From positions 176-18,509 of the forward strand of contig DUGE01000052.1 of the NCBI GenBank assembly GCA_013331595.1: a stretch of 18,334 nucleotides of DNA, read 5' to 3'. Both the position numbers and the translations under genes were made by a program. How positions within the stretch are numbered: the stretch's first letter is position 1; the number at the start of each line of letters is the position of its first letter. The stretch is from Microcaldota archaeon (GTDB lineage: Archaea > Micrarchaeota > Micrarchaeia > Norongarragalinales > UBA10210). The notes beneath the pieces are model-generated. The model saw only the letters and a program-made list of their open reading frames with translations. It was not told the DNA's origin and ran no database searches. This document shows, in pieces, positions 5,795 to 13,592 of the stretch.

Positions 5795-5802
5795 TTTTTA
5801 AA
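5795..5802 (+). promoter_or_regulatory. Proximal TATA box of the giant surface-protein gene
   Basis: TTTTTAAA predicts a start near 5825 and a leader of about 45 bases. That leader holds AGGAGGGG (5855-5862), a strong ribosome binding site five bases before ATG 5868. Confidence 0.55.
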
Positions 5803-5867
5803 GACAATTCGGGCAATTGATAAGCTTTAGTTTTTCTCAAGGAGAATCTTCAATAGGAGGGGTTTGT

Positions 5868-8800
5868 ATGGCAAAGATAGCGTCATCCGGGTTAGTTTCA
5901 GCATTGTTAGTTCTCGGGGTATTCTCTAGTTTTGGCTTTGCATTTTCTAGTTTCCCCACTACTTGGGATAGTTTGTTCCTGGATCCGGTAGATGTTCCTT
6001 CATGCCCTTCAGTTGACTTCATAAACGTTTCTTTCGCAGTTACTGGCGATGGCTATTTCTGCAACAGGCTTGAGTATGTGGCAGCGCCGTTTGGTGCTTG
6101 TACGGCAAGCCCACTCTACAAAATTTTTTATGATCAAAATGGAAATGGTGACGTTTCTGGAGGAAGCGTAATCAAAACTGACTATGCTGCCATCGTTTCT
6201 TTAAACAGCACTGGGGATCGGGTTGCTCACCTCACGGATCTCCTTGACAACAACCAATGCAGAGATACTGCCAGTTCTTTTGTTCATAATGATGATTTAG
6301 ACGAGTATCAGGTAAGTTCGGAGGTTGTCTCTTACCAGATTACTGCCGACAACGCAATTGAAGTGTGCACTCGTTTGACCGACATCGGTAACACAGTGAA
6401 AAAGGAATTCTTCATGTCCGACAGGGCGCAAGATTCGTCTAAGATTTGCCAAACCAGCCATGGGGGCCCAACCGACTATCCAGATTTTGGTGGGGCTATT
6501 GTACCGCCCATTCCAATTCCCGGAGTAGACGTAAACAAAACAGGAAACGCAACGAACTTAGAGGTTGGCCAAACAGAACTCTTTACGATTTTAGTTAATA
6601 ACACCGGAAATACTGATTTACAGGTTACAGTAACGGACAACTTACCTTACAACTTCCAATATTTGGTTGGTTCTGCAACACCAACCCAGCCGGTGGTTAC
6701 TGGAAATACGCTGGTTTGGAGCGGCATTAATTTGAACGCTGGTCAGATTTACACGATTTCATTTAGTGCAACTGCGAACGGCTCCGGCAATTGGGCTAAT
6801 AATGCCAATACCACTACAAACAGAAGTGTAAGCGATAGCTCTTCGTTCTCTGGAACTACTGCTGTTCCTAATACTGCACCGGTCTTGCTGGACCCTTCAG
6901 ACTCCAGCATTACTGAAACGAGCTTGCTAGTAATGGCGTTGAGCGCTTCGGATGTAGATGGGGATACATTGACATATTCCGAAACCGGCTTGCCGGCATT
7001 CTGCAGTTTGAACACTGGCACGGGCGTGGTTTCATGCACTCCGGATTACTCGAGCGCTGGCGTTTATACGGTAACATTTACGGTTGATGATGGTAATGGC
7101 GGAAGCGATTCTGAAGATTGGGTTTTGACTGTTACAAACGTAAACCGCGATCCGGTCTTGACGCCAGTTGGCGCGCAATCGGTTGACGAGGCAGCGTTGC
7201 TTTCATTCACAATGACCGGTTCTGACGCTGACGGGGAAACACTCACGTTTTCAGCAACAGGACTGCCTTCTTTCTGCACGTTCAATGACGTTGCAACAGT
7301 GGATTGCAACCCAGGATATTTGGACGCTGGAACCTACTCCGGAGTTACCTTGCAGGTTAGCGATGGGATAGGCGGAACTGACACTGAAATCATAACGATT
7401 ACAGTAAACAACGTAAACCGCCCGCCGGTCTTGGACTCTATCGGCGACAGGACCATGGATGAAAATTCTCAATTGATTTTCGCCATCAGCGCAAGTGACG
7501 TTGATGGGGATGCGTTAACCTACGCCGAAGTTGGCCTTCCGGCATTTTGCGGGATGATTGACAATGGCGATGGAACTGCAACAATAACCTGCGACGCAAC
7601 TTACGAGGACTCAGGCTCATACAGCCCGATAACATTTACAGCAAGCGACGACATCCTCACTGACGATGAGACCATAACATTGACAGTCAACAACGTAAAC
7701 CGCGACCCTGTGTTGGACCCAATTGGCGCACAATCGGTTGACGAGGCAGCTTCACTTTCATTCACGACGACCGGTTCAGACCCAGACAGTGATCCAATAA
7801 CATTCTCAGCAACCGGGCTTCCGGCTTTCTGCACATTTAATGGCGTTGATACGGTTGATTGCAACCCAGGCTATTCTGATGCCGGGGCCTACTCGGGCAT
7901 TACCCTGCAGGTTAGCGACTGGCTGGGTGGAACCGACGCGGAAGTCATAACAATTACAGTCAATAATGTAAACCGCGATCCGGTCTTGACGCCAGTTGGG
8001 GATGAGATTGTCGATGAAAACGCATTGCTCCAATTTACTCTAATCGGCTCTGATGCAGACGGAGATTCAATGACGTACAGCGCAACCGGGCTGCCTGCAT
8101 TCTGTTCTTTCAGCATTGACACCATTTCATGCACGCCAACCTACGACGACGCAGGAAATTATCCAGGCGTTGTTCTTGGTGTTGTTGACGGCAATGGCGG
8201 TTCGGCCACTGAAACAATATCAATTACAGTCAATAACATCAACAGGGCGCCAGTATTGGACGCCATTGGAGACAAGAGCGTTGATGAAGGAGATGTGATT
8301 TCATTCAGCGTTACCGCTTCAGACGCAGATGGAGATGCATTAACTTTCTCACAGACCGGACTGCCGGCATTCTGTTCTAGGACGGATGCTGAAGATACTG
8401 ACAACCAGGCTGACTTCACTTGCACTCCTGGATTTAGCGACACCGGAGACTATCCGGTTGATTTTGAGGCTTCTGACAACGCTCTTTCCGATGCTGAATC
8501 GATCACCATTAGCGTCGGGAATGTGAACCGGGCGCCAGTATTGGATGCAATAGGCGACCAGACGGTTGATGAAAACGCATTGCTGCAATTCGCCCTAACA
8601 GGCTCTGACCCGGATGGGGATGCACTCGTTTTCTCAGCAACAGGATTGCCTGCATTCTGTTCTTTCAGCATTGACACCATTTCATGCACGCCAACCTACG
8701 ACGACGCAGGAAATTATCCAGGCGTTGTTCTAGGCGTAACGGACGGAACTGCAGACGACAGCGAGACTATAACAATTACAGTCAACAACGTAAACCGCGC

Positions 8801-11057
8801 GCCTGTCTTGGATGCAGTTGGCGGCCAGAACGTTGACGAGGCAGGAGTATTGCCTCTTCTATTGAGCGCAACTGACGCAGATGGAGACGCGATTACAATT
8901 TCTCAAACCGGATTGCCTGCGCTTTGCACGTTCACAGACAACGGAGACGGAACAGCGGATGTCAGCTGCTCTCCCACCTATGATGACGCAGGAAGCTACA
9001 CGCCAATTACTTTCACTGCAAACGATGGCGCTCTAACCGATGAGGAAACCATTACACTCACAGTAAACAACGTAAACCGCGACCCGATTTTGGATACGGT
9101 CGGAAACCGGGCTGTTGCCGAAGACGACAACTTGAACTTCGACCTTACGGGCTCAGACCCTGATGGCGATGCTTTGAGCTACTCTGAAAGCGGACTGCAG
9201 GCATTCTGCAGTTTCACCGACAATGGTGACGACACCGCAACAGTAGACTGCAACCCAACTTTCGGCGATGAAGGAAACTACGAAGTTACTTTCACTGTCA
9301 CTGACAGCGGGTTGGATGACTCGGAAATAATCACAATCAGCGTAGGCAACACCAACAGGCCGCCGGTCTTGACTCCAATCGGGGACAAGAGCGTTGACGA
9401 GGGAAACACCATTGACTTCAGCCTAATGGCAACTGATGAAGATGGAGATTCATTGGAATTCTCTGAAAGCGGACTGCCGGACTTCTGCACGTTCACAGAC
9501 AACGGAGACGGAACAGCGAATGTCAGCTGCTCTCCCGAATTTGGGGATTCCAGCATCACTTCAGTGTTGTTCAGCGTAACCGACGGCGAAGATAACGCCG
9601 GAGAGGAGATAACAATTACAGTCGACAACATCAACAGGCCGCCGGTCATCGACCCGACGGACGACCCGGCATCTGGAGACGAGAACACTACAATCATAAT
9701 CGACCTTACGGGCTCAGACCCCGACGGAGACCCCATCAGCTTCTCTTGCTCGAACCTGCCTGATTTCTGCGCGTTGGCTAACAACGGCGACGGGACTGCA
9801 ACGATAACTTGCACTCCCGATTACACGCAAGCTGGAACTTACGGGCCTTTGACTTGCGAGGTTACGGATGGCACGGATACAACGGCGTTGTCTGACGGCC
9901 CGACCATTACGGTCAACAACGTGCACTCACAATTGTTGCTTTGCAACAACGGCAATTACGACCCGTCTGAAATTCTTTGCGCAGACATTCCAGACCAGCC
10001 GGTCGACAGTTTCTTTGACGTCTTCATTTACGCGACTGACGAGAATGGAACAATAATGGAGGGCTACAATGGCCCGCTGAAGAGCTTTGGGGTTCAAGGT
10101 TCAACCCCACTGTACACCATTTCCGAAATTAACAGCGAACCGGTTTCAGCAATATTGCCGGGAACCCAGCAGGGCACTATTGATTTCATCCAGAATTTTG
10201 AAGTGCCGCCGTTCAATTTCCTGAACGGAGTCCTGCACGTCAATCTGGCCGTTAACGAAGCAGACCAAGGAGTGACCATTAGTGCTTTTGCATCTACCGG
10301 TTCAAGCAATTCATTCAACGTTGGAAGTTCAACGCCGCCTGCGCCCAGCACCGATCCAGGCCCGGCTATAACTGGCCAGTGCATTGGGGCATGCAGCGCT
10401 TCAACGCCACAGCCAACTGCAGCTTCTTCTGTTGCTGCAACCACGCAGCCTACGGCAGCAGCCAACCTCGGGCCTGAAGAGCCTAAACTACAGGACCAGT
10501 TCATGGTCTATGTTCCTAAAATGACGGTCGTGGGCGACACTGTTGACGTTAAAGTGCAAGACAAGCAAACTGGCTTGCCTTTGGCTGGCGTCCAGTTGGA
10601 CGTTTACGTGAATGGCGTTAAGCAGAAGAGCCTCGGGACAACCAATTCCAATGGAATTGCCAAGTTTACTCCCACGTCCACTGGACCGTTTGAATTTAGG
10701 GGAACTCTTGAAAACTGGTCGCAGTTCAACAAGGCTTTGAGCACTGCAGTAGCGCAACAGCAGACTAGCTTCCAGACGCCGCAACCGACGCCTGGCGCAG
10801 TTACTGGTTTGTTCGTTGGGGTTACGCCTTTGAACATTCTTGCTTTGTTGTTAGGTGGTTTGGCCGCCTACTTTCTGAACAGGACTGGCAAGGCTAAAGG
10901 CAAAGCAGCTGCAAGAAACCACAATATTGGCGCATTGCTTGCGTTAGTACTGCCTTTCGCAGTGTTCTTTGCAAGCAGCAACCTCATTGCAGGCGTGGCT
11001 GTTGCAGTTTTGGAAGACGTTGCAGCCTACGCCTACTGGCGCAAGAACGTTGCTTGA
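5868..11057 (+). CDS. Giant secreted surface protein with eleven cadherin/Ig-like repeats
   Basis: Encodes 1729 residues from ATG 5868, chosen because AGGAGGGG precedes it and a signal peptide follows (MAKIASSGLVSALLVLGVFS). Order of parts: a Cys-containing N-terminal domain (to about 215); a DUF11-like domain (about 219-330); eleven tandem repeats of about 90 residues (335 to about 1350), each starting PVLDxIG and DEN/DEA, with SDxDGDxLTFSxTGLPAFC in the middle and ending ITVNNVNR; an unrecognised domain; a Pro/Thr-rich linker (about 1488-1541); a Gly/Asn-turn beta domain; and two long hydrophobic segments near the C-terminus. The acidic DxDGD loops suggest calcium binding, and each repeat has two cysteines that could pair. 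The likely role is a cell-surface, S-layer-like or adhesion protein. It is the largest gene here and lies just outside the island. Confidence 0.85.
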   Translation: MAKIASSGLVSALLVLGVFSSFGFAFSSFPTTWDSLFLDPVDVPSCPSVDFINVSFAVTGDGYFCNRLEYVAAPFGACTASPLYKIFYDQNGNGDVSGGSVIKTDYAAIVSLNSTGDRVAHLTDLLDNNQCRDTASSFVHNDDLDEYQVSSEVVSYQITADNAIEVCTRLTDIGNTVKKEFFMSDRAQDSSKICQTSHGGPTDYPDFGGAIVPPIPIPGVDVNKTGNATNLEVGQTELFTILVNNTGNTDLQVTVTDNLPYNFQYLVGSATPTQPVVTGNTLVWSGINLNAGQIYTISFSATANGSGNWANNANTTTNRSVSDSSSFSGTTAVPNTAPVLLDPSDSSITETSLLVMALSASDVDGDTLTYSETGLPAFCSLNTGTGVVSCTPDYSSAGVYTVTFTVDDGNGGSDSEDWVLTVTNVNRDPVLTPVGAQSVDEAALLSFTMTGSDADGETLTFSATGLPSFCTFNDVATVDCNPGYLDAGTYSGVTLQVSDGIGGTDTEIITITVNNVNRPPVLDSIGDRTMDENSQLIFAISASDVDGDALTYAEVGLPAFCGMIDNGDGTATITCDATYEDSGSYSPITFTASDDILTDDETITLTVNNVNRDPVLDPIGAQSVDEAASLSFTTTGSDPDSDPITFSATGLPAFCTFNGVDTVDCNPGYSDAGAYSGITLQVSDWLGGTDAEVITITVNNVNRDPVLTPVGDEIVDENALLQFTLIGSDADGDSMTYSATGLPAFCSFSIDTISCTPTYDDAGNYPGVVLGVVDGNGGSATETISITVNNINRAPVLDAIGDKSVDEGDVISFSVTASDADGDALTFSQTGLPAFCSRTDAEDTDNQADFTCTPGFSDTGDYPVDFEASDNALSDAESITISVGNVNRAPVLDAIGDQTVDENALLQFALTGSDPDGDALVFSATGLPAFCSFSIDTISCTPTYDDAGNYPGVVLGVTDGTADDSETITITVNNVNRAPVLDAVGGQNVDEAGVLPLLLSATDADGDAITISQTGLPALCTFTDNGDGTADVSCSPTYDDAGSYTPITFTANDGALTDEETITLTVNNVNRDPILDTVGNRAVAEDDNLNFDLTGSDPDGDALSYSESGLQAFCSFTDNGDDTATVDCNPTFGDEGNYEVTFTVTDSGLDDSEIITISVGNTNRPPVLTPIGDKSVDEGNTIDFSLMATDEDGDSLEFSESGLPDFCTFTDNGDGTANVSCSPEFGDSSITSVLFSVTDGEDNAGEEITITVDNINRPPVIDPTDDPASGDENTTIIIDLTGSDPDGDPISFSCSNLPDFCALANNGDGTATITCTPDYTQAGTYGPLTCEVTDGTDTTALSDGPTITVNNVHSQLLLCNNGNYDPSEILCADIPDQPVDSFFDVFIYATDENGTIMEGYNGPLKSFGVQGSTPLYTISEINSEPVSAILPGTQQGTIDFIQNFEVPPFNFLNGVLHVNLAVNEADQGVTISAFASTGSSNSFNVGSSTPPAPSTDPGPAITGQCIGACSASTPQPTAASSVAATTQPTAAANLGPEEPKLQDQFMVYVPKMTVVGDTVDVKVQDKQTGLPLAGVQLDVYVNGVKQKSLGTTNSNGIAKFTPTSTGPFEFRGTLENWSQFNKALSTAVAQQQTSFQTPQPTPGAVTGLFVGVTPLNILALLLGGLAAYFLNRTGKAKGKAAARNHNIGALLALVLPFAVFFASSNLIAGVAVAVLEDVAAYAYWRKNVA
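6870..9920 (+). repeat. Eleven tandem coding repeats of about 270-290 bp
   Basis: Repeat units begin at PVL(L/D/T) and end in NNVNR. Two units share an identical 85-base stretch (8092-8176 and 8647-8731, 555 bases or two units apart). Shorter near-identities link 8930 with 9492, and 7145 with 7967. Confidence 0.85.
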
Positions 11058-11068
11058 AAAGCAGCCAA

Positions 11069-11108
11069 GCGCCCTTTTGCAGGGGCGCGTCTTTTTCTTT
11101 TTTTCTAT
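11069..11108 (+). terminator. Intrinsic terminator of the giant gene
   Basis: GCGCCC (11069-11074) and GGGCGC (11083-11088) form a perfect six-pair GC stem with an eight-base loop. A T-rich tract (11090-11108) follows. It begins 11 bases after the stop codon. Confidence 0.8.
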
Positions 11109-11154
11109 TTTTGTGCAGACCGCGAGTGCGGAACACGCACGAGCTTTCTTCGCG

Positions 11155-11838
11155 CTAGTGCATTGCATGAATTTCAGCCAAAGAATCGGACAGCACTTTG
11201 TACACTCTCGGCGCATGCTCCTCGCTGAAAATGAAAGAGCAGGAGGAGTAAGTGAGCACGCCCAAGTGTATGGGCACCCCAAGGGAAGCGAAAATGCCGG
11301 TCCAAAACTGCATTACCCCATAGGTTTTTTCGACCAGCGAACGGTCGAAAAGCACGGTTAAGCTGGCTATGCTGCTGTGCGTACCGATGACGTCTTTCTT
11401 CGGGGCGCAGGCGAGCACGTCCTTAAGGAAAGCGGCGTGCGCAATTACAGTAACCTCCTCTGCGCGCGCCTGTAAAACGTGCATTTTCTCCCCCTGTTCC
11501 CAACGTATTTTCTTTGCCAAGGCCGCAAGATTTTCAGCAGTCTTGTAAGTGCGCTTGAAAGTAACGTCCACAAGGCCGGTTCTCAGCTGAATGTGCACGG
11601 ATTTGAGGAACTGGATGAACGCCCTTGTTTTTTCAGTGGGCTTGAAGGACAGGGTAAAGCGCCTTACTGCGGCAATAACCGCCCCAAGCGACACTGGCTT
11701 GCCTACTTTCTCCTCGACGCGGGGCTTTATGAACTTGGCAATGGCCGAATCGTTCGTAAGCTTGTGTTCGAAAGAAAAATGCAAATAGGCAGTATTCGAG
11801 AGTATTTCATTGACTGCCTTGGAAACGCTTTGCGCCAA
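11155..11838 (-). CDS. ACT-domain-like protein, unknown function
   Basis: Encodes 227 residues. The only suitable start is TTG 11838, supported by GGTGAG (complement of 11844-11849) five bases upstream and a TATA box at 11872. The N-terminal part is helical and resembles a small DNA-binding or dimerisation module (HFSFEHKLTNDSAIAKFIKP, then VGKPVSLGAVIAAVRRF). The middle and C-terminal parts look like one or two ACT-type regulatory domains, notably VMQFWTGIFASLGVPIHLGV then YSSCSFIFSEEHAPRVYKVL, which resembles the ACT region of aspartokinases. No catalytic domain is attached. It may be a ligand-sensing regulator; this is inferred from fold-like pattern only. It is convergent with the giant gene. 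Confidence 0.6.
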   Translation of the reverse strand: MAQSVSKAVNEILSNTAYLHFSFEHKLTNDSAIAKFIKPRVEEKVGKPVSLGAVIAAVRRFTLSFKPTEKTRAFIQFLKSVHIQLRTGLVDVTFKRTYKTAENLAALAKKIRWEQGEKMHVLQARAEEVTVIAHAAFLKDVLACAPKKDVIGTHSSIASLTVLFDRSLVEKTYGVMQFWTGIFASLGVPIHLGVLTYSSCSFIFSEEHAPRVYKVLSDSLAEIHAMH

Positions 11839-11871
11839 TTAAACTCACCGGTAGAATGAAAGCGGGGCAGG

Positions 11872-11880
11872 TTAAAAACT
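11872..11880 (-). promoter_or_regulatory. TATA box for the ACT-like gene
   Basis: On the - strand AGTTTTTAA predicts a start near 11850, just upstream of the GGTGAG ribosome binding site. Confidence 0.5.
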
Positions 11881-11903
11881 TGGCGGACGGCTGGCTATTG
11901 ATT

Positions 11904-12542
11904 TCACCCTAGGAAACCAATTATCGCCAGCCTTAATTCTTTTGAAGAGAGCATTGCAGTACCGTGGCCTAAACCAGAATGCTGGAGGAATTGGGCTTTG
12001 TTGTTTTCAGCAATGGTTTTGCAGGAACTGAAGGAATAGGAATCCTCGCTGCTTGCGGCCGCGAGCATGGGGCCTTTGAAAACCACGCTTGAAACATCCA
12101 CGCCCCGGTAATTCAGGCCTGGCGAGAGCAAAACTATTGCGTTAACCTTCGCAGGGTTTTGGGAAGCGTACTTCAACGCATTGTTCGCCCCAATGCTCGC
12201 GCCAATAAACGAGATTTTGCTTTTGTTCATGAAAGCTTGAGCTGCAGCAAGGTCTAAAACCATTTTATTGTAATCCGCCTCTGAGAAAGAGGCTAGGTTG
12301 CCTTCGCTTTCACCGTGCCCCCACGGGTCCATTGCTAGCACATCAAAACCGTTAGTTTGCAATTCAACTGCAAATGGAGCCCACGTGTCCTTCGTCCTGC
12401 CAAGCATGGGCAGGAGGACAACCGCAGGCTTTCCTTCGTTTTCGTAATGCATTGCCTTTAGGGTCAAACCATCTTGGGTTGTGAAAGAAATCTTTTCAGC
12501 CATGGGAAAGCCATTTTGGATTGCAATAGGGGCGTTTTGCAT
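11904..12542 (-). CDS. Alpha/beta hydrolase, probable lipoprotein with disrupted 5' end
   Basis: A serine hydrolase-fold enzyme; substrate unknown. Seen in order: VVLLPMLGRTKDTW (the usual oxyanion region), MDPWGHGES, the nucleophile elbow G-A-S-I-G, a candidate acid in ASSEDSYSF, and the catalytic His in SGLGHGTAML. Read alone, the frame can start at ATG 12542 (MQNAPIAIQ, 212 residues) after a GGGTGC stretch, or at ATG 12503 (MAEKISFTT, 199 residues). However, a leaderless ATG at 12598 in the next frame encodes a classical lipoprotein signal peptide. One extra A in the run at 12535-12538, or a -1 shift there, would join the two. The true protein is therefore probably a membrane-anchored lipoprotein of about 230 residues. 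Confidence 0.75.
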   Translation of the reverse strand: MQNAPIAIQNGFPMAEKISFTTQDGLTLKAMHYENEGKPAVVLLPMLGRTKDTWAPFAVELQTNGFDVLAMDPWGHGESEGNLASFSEADYNKMVLDLAAAQAFMNKSKISFIGASIGANNALKYASQNPAKVNAIVLLSPGLNYRGVDVSSVVFKGPMLAAASSEDSYSFSSCKTIAENNKAQFLQHSGLGHGTAMLSSKELRLAIIGFLG

Positions 12543-12598
12543 GCGCACCCGCACCCTAAAAGCAATAAAGGCAAAAGAAATAATAAAGCTGTTCGCAT
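12464..12598 (-). pseudogene. Lipoprotein signal peptide in a frame offset from the hydrolase
   Basis: ATG 12598 opens a 44-residue frame starting MRTALLFLLPLLLLGCGCAC: charged n-region, hydrophobic core and an L-L-G-C lipobox. After the Cys region the frame runs into nonsense and stops at 12464, while the hydrolase continues in the adjacent frame. The start lies 49 bases from the divergent VIT1 start with a central TATA box, fitting leaderless transcription. I read it as the true 5' end of the hydrolase gene, separated by a one-base deletion, a sequencing error or a programmed shift. Confidence 0.55.
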
Positions 12599-12622
12599 GA
12601 AAACAACCACAACACCGCAGGG

Positions 12623-12633
12623 AATATATTTTT
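12623..12633. promoter_or_regulatory. Shared bidirectional AT box between hydrolase and VIT1 genes
   Basis: AATATATTTTT lies in the middle of the 49-base gap between the two divergent start codons (12598 and 12648). It is within 20-30 bases of both, which fits leaderless transcripts in both directions. Confidence 0.5.
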
Positions 12634-12647
12634 CGTTTGCATGATGA

Positions 12648-13394
12648 ATGGCAAAAAAAGTGAAAAACATGGCTGCAAAAAAGTTCGACTTGGAAAAGCA
12701 CTTGGCTGAAGAGCACCACGATTTGGGGCGCGGGACCAAATTGCGGGACGCCATTCTCGGCGGCCAGGACGGCCTTGTCAACGTGCTTGGAGTGATTCTC
12801 GGCGTCGCAGCAGCCACGTACGAAACCCGGATAGTAATAATCGCCGGGCTTGCGGCCACTTTTGCAGAAAGCATTTCCATGGCAGCGGTCGCCTATACGT
12901 CCACCAAGGCCGAAGAGGATTTTTACAGGAGCCAGTACGAGAAGGAAAAGGCGGAAGTTGAGAAAGGCAGCCCCACCGAAGTCGAGGAAGTGCGTGAAAT
13001 CTACCGCAGGAATGGATTCGGCGGGAAAATGCTAGAGGCGATTGTAAAGAAAATAACTTCGGACAAGAAAGTCTGGCTGGATTTCATGATGCACGAGGAG
13101 TTGGGCTTGGACAAGCCGCAGGGCGGAGCGTTCAACAGCGCACTGCTGGTGGGAGTTGCTGCCCTAATCGGGTCAGTCATACCGCTCGCCGCGTTCTTCT
13201 TCCTGCCAGTAACCCAAGCCATTTACTCTTCCCTCGTTTTGTCGGCGCTCGTCCTGTTCGCAGCCGGCGTTGTGAAAGCGCGTTTGACTACTGGAAAATG
13301 GTGGAAATCTGGATTGGAATTGATGATGATCGGCATGATTTCCGCAATAGTTGGCTATGCGGTCGGAGCTTTGCTTGGCGTTGCAATAGCCTGA
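12648..13394 (+). CDS. VIT1/CCC1-family iron/manganese transporter
   Basis: Encodes 248 residues of the VIT1/CCC1 family, membrane proteins that move Fe2+ or Mn2+ across membranes. The family signature is clear: LRDAILGGQDGLVNVLGVIL in membrane segment 1 and GLAATFAESISMAAVAYTST in segment 2. A cytoplasmic metal-binding stretch of charged helices follows (KAEEDFY... EVEEVREIYRRNG... HEELGL), then three hydrophobic segments (about 160-248) ending GYAVGALLGVAIA. An N-terminal HLAEEHHD may add metal ligands. ATG 12648 is about 20 bases from the AT box, so the message is probably leaderless. Whether it exports, imports or stores metal cannot be told. It is divergent from the hydrolase gene. Confidence 0.88.
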   Translation: MAKKVKNMAAKKFDLEKHLAEEHHDLGRGTKLRDAILGGQDGLVNVLGVILGVAAATYETRIVIIAGLAATFAESISMAAVAYTSTKAEEDFYRSQYEKEKAEVEKGSPTEVEEVREIYRRNGFGGKMLEAIVKKITSDKKVWLDFMMHEELGLDKPQGGAFNSALLVGVAALIGSVIPLAAFFFLPVTQAIYSSLVLSALVLFAAGVVKARLTTGKWWKSGLELMMIGMISAIVGYAVGALLGVAIA

Positions 13395-13412
13395 AACTGA
13401 AAGACAAACGGA

Positions 13413-13586
13413 TTAACCCCTTACGAACAGGAACAAAAGCGCAAGCGCAATTAGGGCGAGGGTTTGCTCGTCGCCAGCCCAACTCAAGCCGAAAACGAAA
13501 TCAAAGGCAGTCTGGAAAAGCACGTATGTTGTGGTTTGAATTGTCCCGAGAAATTCAGAAGCGGATGAAAACCAGTTTTCAGTCAT
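13413..13586 (-). CDS. 57-aa membrane protein coupled to the zinc-ribbon gene
   Basis: ATG 13586 to TAA 13413 encodes 57 residues, starting MTENWFSSASEFLGTIQTTT and ending in a hydrophobic helix TLALIALALLFLFVRG. A second, weaker hydrophobic stretch lies at about residues 21-36. The start lies six bases after the zinc-ribbon stop codon, and that stop is inside GTGAG, which can act as ribosome binding site, so translation is probably coupled. Family unknown. A single-pass or two-pass small membrane protein is likely. Confidence 0.6.
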   Translation of the reverse strand: MTENWFSSASEFLGTIQTTTYVLFQTAFDFVFGLSWAGDEQTLALIALALLFLFVRG

Positions 13587-13592
13587 TACTGC

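Larger units (their letters stand above)
5240..5867. other. Right gene-poor flank and upstream region of the giant gene
   Basis: No credible gene occurs in these 628 bases. From 5240 to about 5600 the + strand is rich in A and C and poor in T and carries the inverted TAGGCAG array. From 5600 it changes: a 12-bp direct repeat AAGCACACGCTA (5621 and 5654), five CGCTA motifs, the right inverted-repeat arm, the right direct repeat, and TATA-like boxes at 5637 and 5795. Confidence 0.6.

Noticed and set aside
9278..9814. 178-residue open frame on the - strand
   Set aside because: It lies fully inside the repeat region of the giant gene; several equivalent - strand frames recur in step with the repeats, as expected from its codon bias.
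11106..11154. Hairpin GTGCG-GAACA-CGCAC as terminator for the ACT-like gene
   Set aside because: On the - strand the following tract is A-rich rather than T-rich, so it does not support termination in that direction.
11786..11792. A further TAGGCAG copy
   Set aside because: It is a single copy inside the coding sequence of the ACT-like protein and fits background expectation.
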